A stretch of DNA of 54,755 nucleotides from a virus (IMGVR_UViG_3300025276_000039:1-54755); one strand, 5' to 3'. Shown: positions 39,916 through 48,412, counted from the first letter of the stretch. Numbers and translations are program-made. Notes: a model not told the origin generated them from the letters alone.

Positions 39916-42233
39916 ATATAGTATTTCATGTAGGCTACTCAGCCTCGCCTTGGAATTGTTATACTCCAGGTCTTGGAGGAACTGAACAGTGTGTAAATAA
40001 GTTAGCATCATGGTTATCCATTTTGGGTTATAGAGTATTTATAGTAGGACAGGTAGAGCATACAACCATACTTAGAGAACACACGGACGAAGTGGCTATA
40101 CAGTATTTGCCTCTTGAGAGTTTTTATCAACTTCCTAAAGAGATAGATGTTCTCGTGGGCGTTTCTTATTTACATTTTTATAAGCATTACAACTGTTATC
40201 AGATACAAAAGGTTTTATTTTGGTTACACAATGAAGAACCTTTCTATTGGTTCGAGGGTGAAAAAATGCCAGAGGTCCATATTCAAGAGGCATATGACAT
40301 ATGTGATAACATTATTTGTTTAACGAATTGGCACAAGCAACATTTTTTATCTTACAATCCTACGCTCGAAAACAAGATAAAAATAATAGGTAATGGTATT
40401 TCTTTATCAGACATTCAAAAAGGAACCTATAAACTTCCTGGAAGTTATTTATATTCTTCTCACCCAGAAAGAGGATTGGATAACTTATTAAACGAGTGGC
40501 CAACAATAAAGATAAAACGACCATATGCTACACTTGCAATTGCCACTCCAGCATACGGTTTAGAATACTATGACAAATACTTTGCAGAAAAAGTTAAAAG
40601 TCTTGAGACTGAAAGTGTAACTTTTCTTGGCTCCCTCCCTACGGAAGATCTGTATAAAAGAATGGGAACTACGGAGACCTGGTATTACCCAACAGACTAC
40701 AAAGAAACATATTGTATTACGGCTCTAGAGATGATGGCTCATGGTGTTATCGTGGACACTAATGAGATTGCTGGATTAAAAGAAACCGTCAACGGTTTCA
40801 ACAAGTCTACGGACTGGGAAAGGATTGACAAATACATTCAGACCAGGGATTGGTCTAACGTCACTAACGAATGGTTAAATTTAATAGACAACAAAATGAG
40901 CGCAGGACCTCTACTTTCAAAAACACAACCAACAGCGACAACATTAACTGTTACCGAAGACAAAGATGCGGATATGACATATGTAATATGTCTAGACCCT
41001 ACAGATGAAAAAAAAGCAGACATTAAAAAAAGATTCAAAGAGTTTGGTTTTAAGTCTTCATTAACGATATGGGACGCTTGCAACGGTAAGACTGGGGAAA
41101 ATATGCCCTCTGATTATGGCGTATTTAAGAATTGGGTAATGCCTAATTCGTCTAGTCGTTTTCATAACAGAGAAATAACTGATGGGGAAATAGGTTGTGC
41201 CGCATCACATCACGCGGTTTGGAAAGATGCATCCAAAAAAAAATACAAAAAGATTTTAATACTAGAGGAAGACTTTTCTGTAAAAAGAAAATTCGAAGCC
41301 AGCGAATTAAAAACTGATCAGCATTGGACTCTAATGTATTTCTCTTGCAATTTTGTTCAGCCTCCAAAGGGAGTAAATAAATATTTATGTAAGCCCAGGT
41401 ATGCTTATAACGCTCATGCGTATATGCTTACCGATGAAGGAGTGCAAAGAATACTTGAACAGAACTTTCATAATTATCTTTTCCCTGTTGATGAGTTTCT
41501 TCCCGCTACCTTTTGTGATCACCCAAGAGGTGATCTGGATTTCATAACTCAGGATAGTATTGCTATGGCTGTAAAAAATGATTTTATAGGACAGTCAAGC
41601 ACTCGTGCAACTTCTACAACAGAACCAAAATCAATTCATTCTTTGTCAGATTATTCTTATAATGAATTTGTAAAGAGGTTTGTTCATGAATCAGCCAAAA
41701 CAAAAGAGTGGGATTTAGTTGTTGATGAAACGATGCCAGATGTTTTTTCTTATCCATTGTTTACTGAGGAGTTTTGTACTCTAGTAATTGACGAAGCGAA
41801 CAAGTTAGACAAGTGGACAAAAGAGCGTCATGACTTTTATCCAACAACAGACATACTATTAGAGTCGATTGGATTAGATAAAATCTACTCTAAGATTTTA
41901 AAAGAATTTGTTTACCCCTGTGCTATTCATAAATGGCAGTTGCATGGTAAGCCGTGGCCAGATCTATCGAGCGAAAACTTTATGATAAAGTATCAAGAAG
42001 ACGTTCAAGGTCATCTATCCTTACATCACGACAGCGGTTCTATATCTTGTGTCTTGACTTTAAATAGAGACTTTGAGGGTGGGGGTACTTGGTTCTGGAG
42101 ACAACAAAAAGTTCATAAAGGAAATGTCGGGGAGATATCCATACACCCAGCCCAGATAACACACAGACACGGGGGTCGGCCAATCTCAAAAGGAGAAAGA
42201 TATATAATTGTTTCATTCTGTTCTAAGCCATGA
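39912..42233 (+). CDS. GT-B / GT25 / PLOD-type lysyl hydroxylase fusion
   Basis: 773 residues, three domains. Residues 1-340: GT-B glycosyltransferase with PGLGGTEQCVNKLASWL, HPERGLDNLLNEW (about 185) and YKETYCITALEMMAHG, the donor-site region. Residues about 355-575: GT25-like domain with YVICLDPTDEKK, GEIGCAASHHAVWKDA and ILEEDFSV (E452-D454 in the usual acidic motif). Residues about 600-773: 2OG-Fe(II) oxygenase like animal lysyl hydroxylases, with HLSLHHDSGSI (H705, D707), DFEGGG, HPAQITHRHGG (H751) and GERYIIVSF (R763), all key ligands present. Lysyl hydroxylase and GT25 are the two activities that build hydroxylysine-linked sugars on animal collagens. It is encoded 1.1 kb after the collagen-like fiber, so it most likely modifies it. 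Confidence 0.8.
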   Translation: MNIVFHVGYSASPWNCYTPGLGGTEQCVNKLASWLSILGYRVFIVGQVEHTTILREHTDEVAIQYLPLESFYQLPKEIDVLVGVSYLHFYKHYNCYQIQKVLFWLHNEEPFYWFEGEKMPEVHIQEAYDICDNIICLTNWHKQHFLSYNPTLENKIKIIGNGISLSDIQKGTYKLPGSYLYSSHPERGLDNLLNEWPTIKIKRPYATLAIATPAYGLEYYDKYFAEKVKSLETESVTFLGSLPTEDLYKRMGTTETWYYPTDYKETYCITALEMMAHGVIVDTNEIAGLKETVNGFNKSTDWERIDKYIQTRDWSNVTNEWLNLIDNKMSAGPLLSKTQPTATTLTVTEDKDADMTYVICLDPTDEKKADIKKRFKEFGFKSSLTIWDACNGKTGENMPSDYGVFKNWVMPNSSSRFHNREITDGEIGCAASHHAVWKDASKKKYKKILILEEDFSVKRKFEASELKTDQHWTLMYFSCNFVQPPKGVNKYLCKPRYAYNAHAYMLTDEGVQRILEQNFHNYLFPVDEFLPATFCDHPRGDLDFITQDSIAMAVKNDFIGQSSTRATSTTEPKSIHSLSDYSYNEFVKRFVHESAKTKEWDLVVDETMPDVFSYPLFTEEFCTLVIDEANKLDKWTKERHDFYPTTDILLESIGLDKIYSKILKEFVYPCAIHKWQLHGKPWPDLSSENFMIKYQEDVQGHLSLHHDSGSISCVLTLNRDFEGGGTWFWRQQKVHKGNVGEISIHPAQITHRHGGRPISKGERYIIVSFCSKP

Positions 42234-42451
42234 GTACCACTCCCAAATACTATATTGGTAAGCACAAACGCATAGAAGCGTTTGATGTTGTCCTGGACTT
42301 TCAATCAGATAACTATAATTTAGGGACTGCTATTACATACTTATTAAGGGCTGGTAAAAAACCAGATAACCCAATCACCCAAGATATTCAAAAAGCCATA
42401 GCCCATTTAAAAAAAGAACTAGACCACCAACAAAAAAAAACCAATAATTAA
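42230..42451 (+). CDS. DUF3310-like small protein
   Basis: 73 residues with the DUF3310 pattern: HKRIEAFDVV, DNYNLGTAITYLLRAGKKPDN, QDIQKAIAHLKKEL. Many phages carry it, commonly linked to nucleotide metabolism. It overlaps the tri-domain gene by ATGA, so it is translated from the same message, but nothing suggests a role in fiber modification. Confidence 0.65.
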   Translation: MSTTPKYYIGKHKRIEAFDVVLDFQSDNYNLGTAITYLLRAGKKPDNPITQDIQKAIAHLKKELDHQQKKTNN

Positions 42452-42457
42452 ATGTCG

Positions 42458-42465
42458 TATCTTTG
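42458..42465 (+). promoter_or_regulatory. -7 box (TATCTTTG)
   Basis: TATCTTTG, 23 bases before the FkbM-type gene, with AATTAA 6 bases upstream of the box. Confidence 0.5.
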
Positions 42466-42488
42466 GCAGATACTTTAAACCCAATAAA

Positions 42489-43037
42489 ATGAAATACTTC
42501 ATAGAGATAGGATCAAATAGTTTTAACACCTTAATACCTTTAGCAGAACACGGATGGACAGGCGTAATTGTTGAGCCTTTATCACAATACTTAGAAGAGT
42601 TACCAGTCCTAGAAAACGTAGCCTATGTCAATGCCGCTATATCTAATCACGACGGCTCAGGTGTTATGAAAGTATACAATGAAGACGTGTGTGAACAAGA
42701 TTCTGACTTTAGGGGAATGGCTACTTTAGAAACTGAAGGTCTTGTAGAAAAGAACGCCCATATGGTTCATGACGAAGAGGTTGAGTGTATGACATATCAA
42801 ACTTTACTAGATACGCATTGCTCTGATTTCCCTCAGATTGATTTCTTGAAAATAGATGCAGAAGGTCATGATTTAAAAATACTAGAAACGATAGACTTTC
42901 ATGGTCCTCTTCGACCTAAAGTCATTAAGGTTGAGCACGCTCATTGTAATGATATTAAAATGTCTGCTTTGTTAGAAGAGGCGGGGTACTTTAATATGGT
43001 TGACAATATTGACATATACGCTATATCATACGAGTAA
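42489..43037 (+). CDS. FkbM-family methyltransferase
   Basis: 182 residues. FIEIGSNSFNTLIPLAEHG is the SAM-binding glycine motif, GVIVEPLSQY the acidic strand, and QIDFLKIDAEGHDLKILETI the family signature (IDAEG-x-E/D), followed by KVIKVEH. FkbM proteins O-methylate sugars, polyketides and peptides. Coming right after the hydroxylase/glycosyltransferase gene, it may add a methyl cap to the fiber glycan. The family call is good; the substrate is inferred. Confidence 0.7.
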   Translation: MKYFIEIGSNSFNTLIPLAEHGWTGVIVEPLSQYLEELPVLENVAYVNAAISNHDGSGVMKVYNEDVCEQDSDFRGMATLETEGLVEKNAHMVHDEEVECMTYQTLLDTHCSDFPQIDFLKIDAEGHDLKILETIDFHGPLRPKVIKVEHAHCNDIKMSALLEEAGYFNMVDNIDIYAISYE

Positions 43038-43042
43038 AGTAA

Positions 43043-43327
43043 ATGGCAACGAAAAAAGATTATCGATTAACAAAGGTTGGAGTCTCTGGCTTTAACAAAC
43101 CAAAGAGAACACCATCCCATCCCAAAAAATCACACGTTGTGGTCGCAAAAGAAGGGGACAAAATAAAGATAATTAGATTTGGAGAGCAAGGAGCAGACAC
43201 GGTAACAGAGAAAAACCCTAGTCCTTCACGTGCCAAAAAGAAAGCATCCTTTAAAGCCAGGCATGCAAAGAATATTAAGAGAGGAAAAATGAGCGCTGCC
43301 TACTGGTCTAACTTAGTAAAGTGGTAG
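43043..43327 (+). CDS. Small conserved basic phage protein (94 aa)
   Basis: 94 residues, basic, with GFNKPKRTPSHPKKSHVVVA, KIKIIRFGEQGA and FKARHAKNIKRGKMSAAYWS. I recall a conserved phage family with this order of phrases. Function unknown, probably virion or nucleoid associated. Confidence 0.6.
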   Translation: MATKKDYRLTKVGVSGFNKPKRTPSHPKKSHVVVAKEGDKIKIIRFGEQGADTVTEKNPSPSRAKKKASFKARHAKNIKRGKMSAAYWSNLVKW

Positions 43328-43443
43328 TTTTCAGGCATCATACTCAAGTGGACGAAAAAAGATTAATGGCCTATATAAAATCTCACATAGCGAACTTATC
43401 AAGTAGTGCCGTAAATTTGAAACATCTAAAAACAAAAATGTAA
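43321..43443 (+). CDS. Possible small GTG-start protein (40 aa)
   Basis: Open frame from GTG 43321 to TAA 43443 (VVVFRHHTQVDEKRLMAYIK..., ending KTKM), with a TAATG junction to the next gene. An ATG at 43366 would give 25 residues. It overlaps a promoter box, so it may be non-coding; kept at low confidence. Confidence 0.3.
   Translation: MVVFRHHTQVDEKRLMAYIKSHIANLSSSAVNLKHLKTKM
43412..43419 (+). promoter_or_regulatory. -7 box (TAAATTTG)
   Basis: TAAATTTG, 23 bases before the 43443 start codon. Confidence 0.45.
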
Positions 43444-44309
43444 TGGGTCAAGGTTATAATAGCAGAGACGACGAGTCTATGGGAGAAAGAGATTACCTCC
43501 GAGGGATTAAGAAAAAATTTCTTCAAAGTCTTACAGACAGAAGAAACGAGAGTCGTGGAGAAAACAAACAAATGGGACAACGACCTAATGATTTTGTTAG
43601 AGCACAATCAGGTGGTAAGTTGAGTGAGATGTATGGCTCAGGCGGGGCAATGAAGTATCGCAAAGGAGGAGCCAACTTAGCAATGAGTAACAGCGAGGCT
43701 GTGAGAAGCGGACGTGCTGGAAGAGGTGCAGGAGAACAAGCATATGGTATGGGCGGAAAGATGGACTACGAAAAAGGTGGTATGTTGAAGGCTCTACTAG
43801 ATGATCCAAAGCAAAGAGATATGGCACGAGCCATCCTAAGCGACACCAATACCAAGGCTGTAACAGATGGAAAGGCTGGTCGCTATGAGGAGGGCGGAAA
43901 TATGCCTGACGAAAAACGATACATTCAAAAAAGTATGCCAAGGTCTACTGAAGATTTTCCGGATGAAATTTATAATGCGTCTATGCCTATACTAAGAGAT
44001 ATGCTTAGGGGATCAAAACTTAAACCCCAAGATGAGCAGATGATTGCAGAGTTCGTTATCGGAACAGAGGGTATTGGTTCTGTTAATCCTCAACTAAGAG
44101 ATATGGCACAAAGTGCTAAACAAGGAGGGATGGATTACCTAAGATCAGACGAAGGTGGTAACTTTATTATGGACAAGTACTTTGACCAAGAAACTGGAGA
44201 AGAGGTAACAGAAGAAGTTTTAATGCAGATGAAAGAAAGAGGAAAATCTTTTAGACCACTCAGCAATACGATGGAGGGTGAAGGTAGATATGTTTTTGAA
44301 ATAAGATAA
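43443..44309 (+). CDS. Gly/Met-rich virion-type protein (288 aa)
   Basis: 288 residues. The first 160 are low-complexity, Gly-, Arg-, Lys- and Met-rich (GSGGAMKYRKGG, AYGMGGKMDYEKGG), the style of small flexible virion proteins. The last 110 are ordered and helical (PILRDMLRGSKLKPQDEQ, FVIGTEGIGSVNPQLRDMAQ) with an acidic end (QETGEEVTEEVLMQM). It could be a minor head protein or head-tail linker. Followed by a clear terminator. Confidence 0.55.
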   Translation: MGQGYNSRDDESMGERDYLRGIKKKFLQSLTDRRNESRGENKQMGQRPNDFVRAQSGGKLSEMYGSGGAMKYRKGGANLAMSNSEAVRSGRAGRGAGEQAYGMGGKMDYEKGGMLKALLDDPKQRDMARAILSDTNTKAVTDGKAGRYEEGGNMPDEKRYIQKSMPRSTEDFPDEIYNASMPILRDMLRGSKLKPQDEQMIAEFVIGTEGIGSVNPQLRDMAQSAKQGGMDYLRSDEGGNFIMDKYFDQETGEEVTEEVLMQMKERGKSFRPLSNTMEGEGRYVFEIR

Positions 44310-44337
44310 CTTATAGATTGATATAAGAACAAAAAAA

Positions 44338-44362
44338 GGGGGCTTATGGCCCCCTCTTTTAT
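44338..44362. terminator. Bidirectional intrinsic terminator
   Basis: A-run, GGGGGC (44338-44343), five-base loop, GCCCCC (44349-44354), then TCTTTTATT. A-rich on the left and T-rich on the right, so it can serve both the 43443 gene and the convergent 44784 gene. Confidence 0.75.
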
Positions 44363-44379
44363 TGTCTGTGTTTAGGAAT

Positions 44380-44784
44380 TTATTGTAACACTCCGCTGAC
44401 AACTTTACGTGTAGGTCTGTTTAACCTAACACCTGTTCCTCCTGAAGCAAAAAACTCAGGAGTGTCTGTGCCTTCTGTATTTTCCCAGTAGTTAACATAG
44501 TGATCATCCTCAAAGTAGAAGGTGTAGCAATTACTAACACCAACAAATAAATCGGCATTTTTTACATACGACTCCGCTTGATTCATTAAGATGCCCAACA
44601 GTTCTTTTGATTTATACTTAGACGTAATGTCAAAGTGTCGGCTGCCATTATTACCTAAAGGATATAGTGTGTGTTGTATACCACATTCGATTAAGGGCCA
44701 CATGGACTCTCTTACTTGTGGTTGATCTTGTGCTTGTGCTCCCAACGAGAGAGCAACGGCTAACGATAAAAATAGATGTTTCAT
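44380..44784 (-). CDS. Secreted protein, moron-like (134 aa)
   Basis: 134 residues with a classic signal peptide (MKHLFLSLAVALSLGAQAQ, cleavage after AQA). The mature part has CGIQHTLYPLGNNGSRHF, a second Cys (NCYTFYFEDD) and a Gly-rich end (FFASGGTGVRLN), suggesting one disulfide. It is the only leftward gene in the virion region, with its own promoter (44812-44819), a leader AAACCAAATC and a shared terminator. These are the traits of a moron: an added gene changing the infected cell surface or excluding other phages. No family recognised. Confidence 0.65.
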   Translation of the reverse strand: MKHLFLSLAVALSLGAQAQDQPQVRESMWPLIECGIQHTLYPLGNNGSRHFDITSKYKSKELLGILMNQAESYVKNADLFVGVSNCYTFYFEDDHYVNYWENTEGTDTPEFFASGGTGVRLNRPTRKVVSGVLQ

Positions 44785-44811
44785 TTTATTAAAGATTTGG
44801 TTTCACTCCTC

Positions 44812-44819
44812 CAAACCTA
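44812..44819 (-). promoter_or_regulatory. Leftward -7 box (TAGGTTTG)
   Basis: CCAAACCTA on the plus strand contains TAGGTTTG on the minus strand, 28 bases upstream of the 44784 start codon; AAACCAAATC follows, as in the shared leaders. Confidence 0.5.
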
Positions 44820-44831
44820 AGAATAATATTT

Positions 44832-44839
44832 TAGATTTG
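44832..44839 (+). promoter_or_regulatory. -7 box (TAGATTTG)
   Basis: TAGATTTG, 27 bases before the scaffold start codon. It lies 12 bases from the leftward box of the moron gene, a divergent arrangement. Confidence 0.5.
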
Positions 44840-44866
44840 CAAGAACAACTATAAAATTTAATTGAG

Positions 44867-46000
44867 ATGAGTACAGAAGGCAACATGGAACAAGCAGTTA
44901 AAGATGCTGGTTTCGAAATAATGAGTGGTCCACCTGAAGGGATGGGCAGAGCACTGGAGGCTCCTGCTCCACAAGCAGCAGAAGTTTCTCCAAATAATAC
45001 ACCAGCCGAACCCGCTCCACAAACAGCGGCACCGGTTGAGCAAGCAACGCAGGAACCCGCGCCTGTACAAGAGCAAGTGGCACAACAACCACAACCTCAG
45101 GTAGAAAGCGGAAGTTCTATGACAAACGAACAATCTGTTTCGAAGTTAGATTTTTTAGACAGCCTTGGTTCTCCCGAAATGGGATCGCCCGCTGTACAAG
45201 AGTCTAGCCAAGTAGCAGAGGAAGCGTCAAATCTAGATCCTCGAATCCAAGTAATTGCTGATTTTGTAGAGAAGACAGGAAGAAACCCAGAAGATTGGTT
45301 TCGCTATCAGTCCTTAGAGCCGTCCGAAATGGATGACCGTACTGTAATGCGAGTCCACCTTGCAAGTGAATATCCTTCTTTAGGTAACGATGAAGTTGAT
45401 ACATTAATCAACTCCAAGTACAAAGTAGATGATGCATTATATAGTGAAGAGGAGACAAAGGTTTCAAAATTGCAACTGAAGATTGACGCACAAAAAGCCA
45501 GACAGTCTATTGACACACTCCGTAGTGAGTATGTTAGCCCGGCTGTTGAAGCGAATAATGATGGAAGTGAAGATGGTGGTAATCCATTTGATACGCCATG
45601 GATACAAGATAGCGGACGCTCGCTTGCAGGATTAGATAAAATATCTTTTGACCTGCCTAGTGGAAAAGAGTTTCACTATGGTGTATCTGAGACATATCGA
45701 AATGATTTAAACAAGTCTAACACTAACATGAATGAGTACTTTGAGAAGTACGTAGATGACGGTGGCTCTTGGGATCACGACCTCTGGAATATGCACAGGA
45801 CTGTTACAGACAACCTGCCTAGTATTATAGAGAATGTGTATCGACAAGGGATGAGCGATGGTCAAAGGGGGATAGTCGAAAAGGCTGCCAACATTGACGC
45901 GAGCGGACCAGCGGCACCGGTACAACCTCGGAACAACTCAGTTGCTAACCAGGTGCTTGATGCACTAGGAAGGCGACAACCATTTTTAAAGAATATATAA
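44867..46000 (+). CDS. Probable scaffolding protein
   Basis: 377 residues immediately before the major capsid gene. The first 120 are Pro/Ala/Gln/Glu-rich and disordered (PAEPAPQTAAPVEQATQEPA). The middle (about 125-225) is helical and acidic (DEVDTLINSKYKVDDALY). The C-terminal 130 residues are folded and end in a short basic segment (VLDALGRRQPFLKNI), the capsid-binding style of phage scaffolds. No protease triad is visible. Role inferred from position and shape. Confidence 0.6.
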   Translation: MSTEGNMEQAVKDAGFEIMSGPPEGMGRALEAPAPQAAEVSPNNTPAEPAPQTAAPVEQATQEPAPVQEQVAQQPQPQVESGSSMTNEQSVSKLDFLDSLGSPEMGSPAVQESSQVAEEASNLDPRIQVIADFVEKTGRNPEDWFRYQSLEPSEMDDRTVMRVHLASEYPSLGNDEVDTLINSKYKVDDALYSEEETKVSKLQLKIDAQKARQSIDTLRSEYVSPAVEANNDGSEDGGNPFDTPWIQDSGRSLAGLDKISFDLPSGKEFHYGVSETYRNDLNKSNTNMNEYFEKYVDDGGSWDHDLWNMHRTVTDNLPSIIENVYRQGMSDGQRGIVEKAANIDASGPAAPVQPRNNSVANQVLDALGRRQPFLKNI

Positions 46001-46018
46001 ATTTCAAAATAAACTATA

Positions 46019-47404
46019 ATGGCAAATACATTTCCTCCAGTTTTTAATGACAACAAGCCTGCTGTCTTTAGACAATTGGATCCAGCGAAATACTCTTCTT
46101 TAGGAGATTTCATTAACGAGATTAACGCTCCTGATAACAGGGATCAGTTAGTCAAAACTTATGGTTACCAGCAAATCTCTGGTGGCTTAACAGGATTTTT
46201 ATCCTTAACCGGTGCTATCAGAGCATCTGGAACGGCTGACGAAGTTCAGTACTGGGAAGAGACTAGATTGCATTCAACTGCAAAAGTTACTCCAACAGCC
46301 ACTGCTGCCGTCGCTGCAACAAGTGTTATCGCTACTAAAGCAACAACTGACGCTTCAGTTCTTCGTTTAAATGACGTAGTACTTATAGAGGGCCAGGATC
46401 GTTTTATCGTTGCTGCTATTTCCCCAACAGGAGAGATTGGCTTAACAGCGACTGCGACTTATACATTTGAATCATTAGCAACTACAGGACTTACTGGTTC
46501 AGGAAGTACTGCAACTGTTGAGATTCCTGTTATTGGTAACTTGTTCGGACAAGGAACTGATCAAAACAAAGGTTACTTAGAGAGTAACGTAATCAAGCGT
46601 ACTAACCCTTATAACATTATAAAGGAAGTATTCAAGGTTACAGGTTCTCAAGCAACTAACATTGGTTGGATCAACGTAGGTAACGGAGACTACAGATGGT
46701 ATGTTAAAGGAGAGATGGACACTCGTGCTCGTTTCTTAGACAAGCGTGAAATGATGATGCTTCTCGGTGAGAAGATTGGAAACGCTGCTAACTTAAATGC
46801 AAATGTTTCTACTATCACAGGTGGTGAGGGTTACTTCTCTGCTATCGAAAACAGAGGTATTGTTCATGACGGACAGATCGACGGATTCGACGAGTTAGAT
46901 GTTCTTATCGCAGAACTTGACAAGCAAGGCGCTGCTCCTGAGTACGCTATGTATGTTAATACTACACAAGGTCTAGCAATTGATGACATGGTAGCAACTA
47001 TGAATGGTGCTGCTGGATTCGGAGACGGAACTAATGGCATTAGTGCTTTTGGTGGTCGTGGTGCTGAGTTAGGATTCCAATCGTTTATTCGTGGAGGGTA
47101 TACTTTCCACAAGCATTCTTGGAAACTTCTTAACGATCCTACTTTGTTAGGTGCTGCGGATGCTAAGTACAGAGGTGCTATGATTCCTTTGACTACGGTT
47201 GTAGATCCAAAGACTGGCGATCGTGCTGCTGCTTTGGAACTTAACTACAAGGATACAAACGGATATAGCCGTGAGATGGAGCACTGGATGACTGGTTCTA
47301 TTTTAGGTGTCAATAATACAAATACTGACGACCTTCAATTTAACTATCGTTCTGAGTGTACTCTAGTTACTCGTGCTGCTAACCAGCATATCTTAATTAA
47401 GTAA
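46019..47404 (+). CDS. Major capsid protein
   Basis: 461 residues of HK97-type size, following the scaffold gene. The start FPPVFNDNKPAVFRQLDPAK and the conserved region (GDYRWYVKGEMDTRARFLDK, about 220) look like capsid proteins of crAss-like and related Bacteroidota podoviruses. A Thr/Ala-rich insert (about 92-175) may be an exposed surface domain. The gene uses GCT/GGT/ACT codons heavily, in keeping with very high expression, and is followed by a strong stem-loop. Confidence 0.75.
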   Translation: MANTFPPVFNDNKPAVFRQLDPAKYSSLGDFINEINAPDNRDQLVKTYGYQQISGGLTGFLSLTGAIRASGTADEVQYWEETRLHSTAKVTPTATAAVAATSVIATKATTDASVLRLNDVVLIEGQDRFIVAAISPTGEIGLTATATYTFESLATTGLTGSGSTATVEIPVIGNLFGQGTDQNKGYLESNVIKRTNPYNIIKEVFKVTGSQATNIGWINVGNGDYRWYVKGEMDTRARFLDKREMMMLLGEKIGNAANLNANVSTITGGEGYFSAIENRGIVHDGQIDGFDELDVLIAELDKQGAAPEYAMYVNTTQGLAIDDMVATMNGAAGFGDGTNGISAFGGRGAELGFQSFIRGGYTFHKHSWKLLNDPTLLGAADAKYRGAMIPLTTVVDPKTGDRAAALELNYKDTNGYSREMEHWMTGSILGVNNTNTDDLQFNYRSECTLVTRAANQHILIK

Positions 47405-47427
47405 TCACTTATTGATTCTTAGGGAAC

Positions 47428-47448
47428 GGAGGGGGTTCTGCCCCCTCC
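47428..47448 (+). terminator. Strong stem-loop after the capsid gene
   Basis: GGAGGGGG (47428-47435), loop TTCTG, CCCCCTCC (47441-47448). Very stable, but no T-tract follows, so it may instead stabilise the capsid message 3' end. Confidence 0.55.
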
Positions 47449-47483
47449 TCACTCCCAAATAAACTTATTAATTATATTCAATT

Positions 47484-48305
47484 ATGTCACAAGAAAAAAC
47501 AAAAAGCGCACCTGCTGCGCCAAGAACAATAAAGGCCCCAGCGCCTCAGACCTCAAAAGGTCGATACTCCCCAATTAAAAAAGAAAGAACAAGAGATGAA
47601 ACAGTGGTCTTTGAGATCGTTAAAGGTGGAGGCATTATCTGTAAAATAAAATCCGAAATCCCTGTATACGATAAGGTCACAAAAAAAGTAAGACAGATTC
47701 GTTATTGTCCAGGAGAAACTAGTATTTTTAAGGATGAGCAAAGCACATCATCTGTTCGCTCTCATGTAGTATTTAGGGATGGTTTATTAAGCGTCCCAGA
47801 AGAAAAGGCTAACCTCAGAGAGTTCCTATATGCACACTCTTCTAACATAGGTAACGGAGGAGGCTTGTTTCGCATTGTTGATAACACCAGGAATACGGAG
47901 GCAGAGGTCAATAAAGAGTTCTTAGTTCATGACGCTGTAGCGTTAGTTCGTACAAAAGAACTTGATGAGATTCTAGCGGTTGCTGTTGCCTTAAATATTA
48001 ACATAGAGCAAAAGACTCTAGAGATAAGGAGAGAACTTCTTAGAGAGGCGAAGAGTAGTCCTGACGCTTTTATCAGAATGTTTGATGATCCTAGGGTTAA
48101 GGTTCGATCTGCGATTATTCAATCAAAAGATTTTCAAATAATCAAAATGAAAAACGACGGAGCGTATTGGTTCGACAGCGGTAACTTAATTCTTTCAGTT
48201 CCTCCTGGTCAAGATCCAATTGACGTTTTAGTAATGTTTTGTCTGACAGAAAAGGGTGCGACTTTGTATGAAGAAGTACTTGCCAGACTAGAAAAAATGG
48301 CCTAA
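47484..48305 (+). CDS. Virion structural protein (273 aa)
   Basis: 273 residues. A Lys/Ala/Pro-rich N-terminal 35 residues precede a beta-rich domain (VVFEIVKGGGIICKIKSEIP, FRDGLLSVPEEKANLREFLY) and a helical domain (TLEIRRELLREAKSSPDAFI). I recall proteins of this layout next to capsid genes in Bacteroidota and marine phages. Probably a head or neck component; no enzyme motif. Confidence 0.55.
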   Translation: MSQEKTKSAPAAPRTIKAPAPQTSKGRYSPIKKERTRDETVVFEIVKGGGIICKIKSEIPVYDKVTKKVRQIRYCPGETSIFKDEQSTSSVRSHVVFRDGLLSVPEEKANLREFLYAHSSNIGNGGGLFRIVDNTRNTEAEVNKEFLVHDAVALVRTKELDEILAVAVALNINIEQKTLEIRRELLREAKSSPDAFIRMFDDPRVKVRSAIIQSKDFQIIKMKNDGAYWFDSGNLILSVPPGQDPIDVLVMFCLTEKGATLYEEVLARLEKMA

Positions 48306-48370
48306 GTTTGTAGGACTACATGTAAATTTAGTGGACGTATAAGGATTTGGTTTTCCACGTTCCTACCAGA

Positions 48371-48400
48371 GGGGGTCTCGCAAGAACCCCCTTTGTTATT
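48371..48400 (+). terminator. Intrinsic terminator-like stem-loop
   Basis: GGGGGT (48371-48376) pairs with ACCCCC (48386-48391) around a nine-base loop, followed by TTTGTTATTTT. Just upstream of the -7 box of the next gene. Confidence 0.6.
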
Positions 48401-48404
48401 TTCG

Positions 48405-48412
48405 TATATTTG
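48405..48412 (+). promoter_or_regulatory. -7 box (TATATTTG)
   Basis: TATATTTG, 19 bases before the 48432 start codon, after a terminator. It would start the neck/tail transcript that runs through the junction. Confidence 0.5.
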
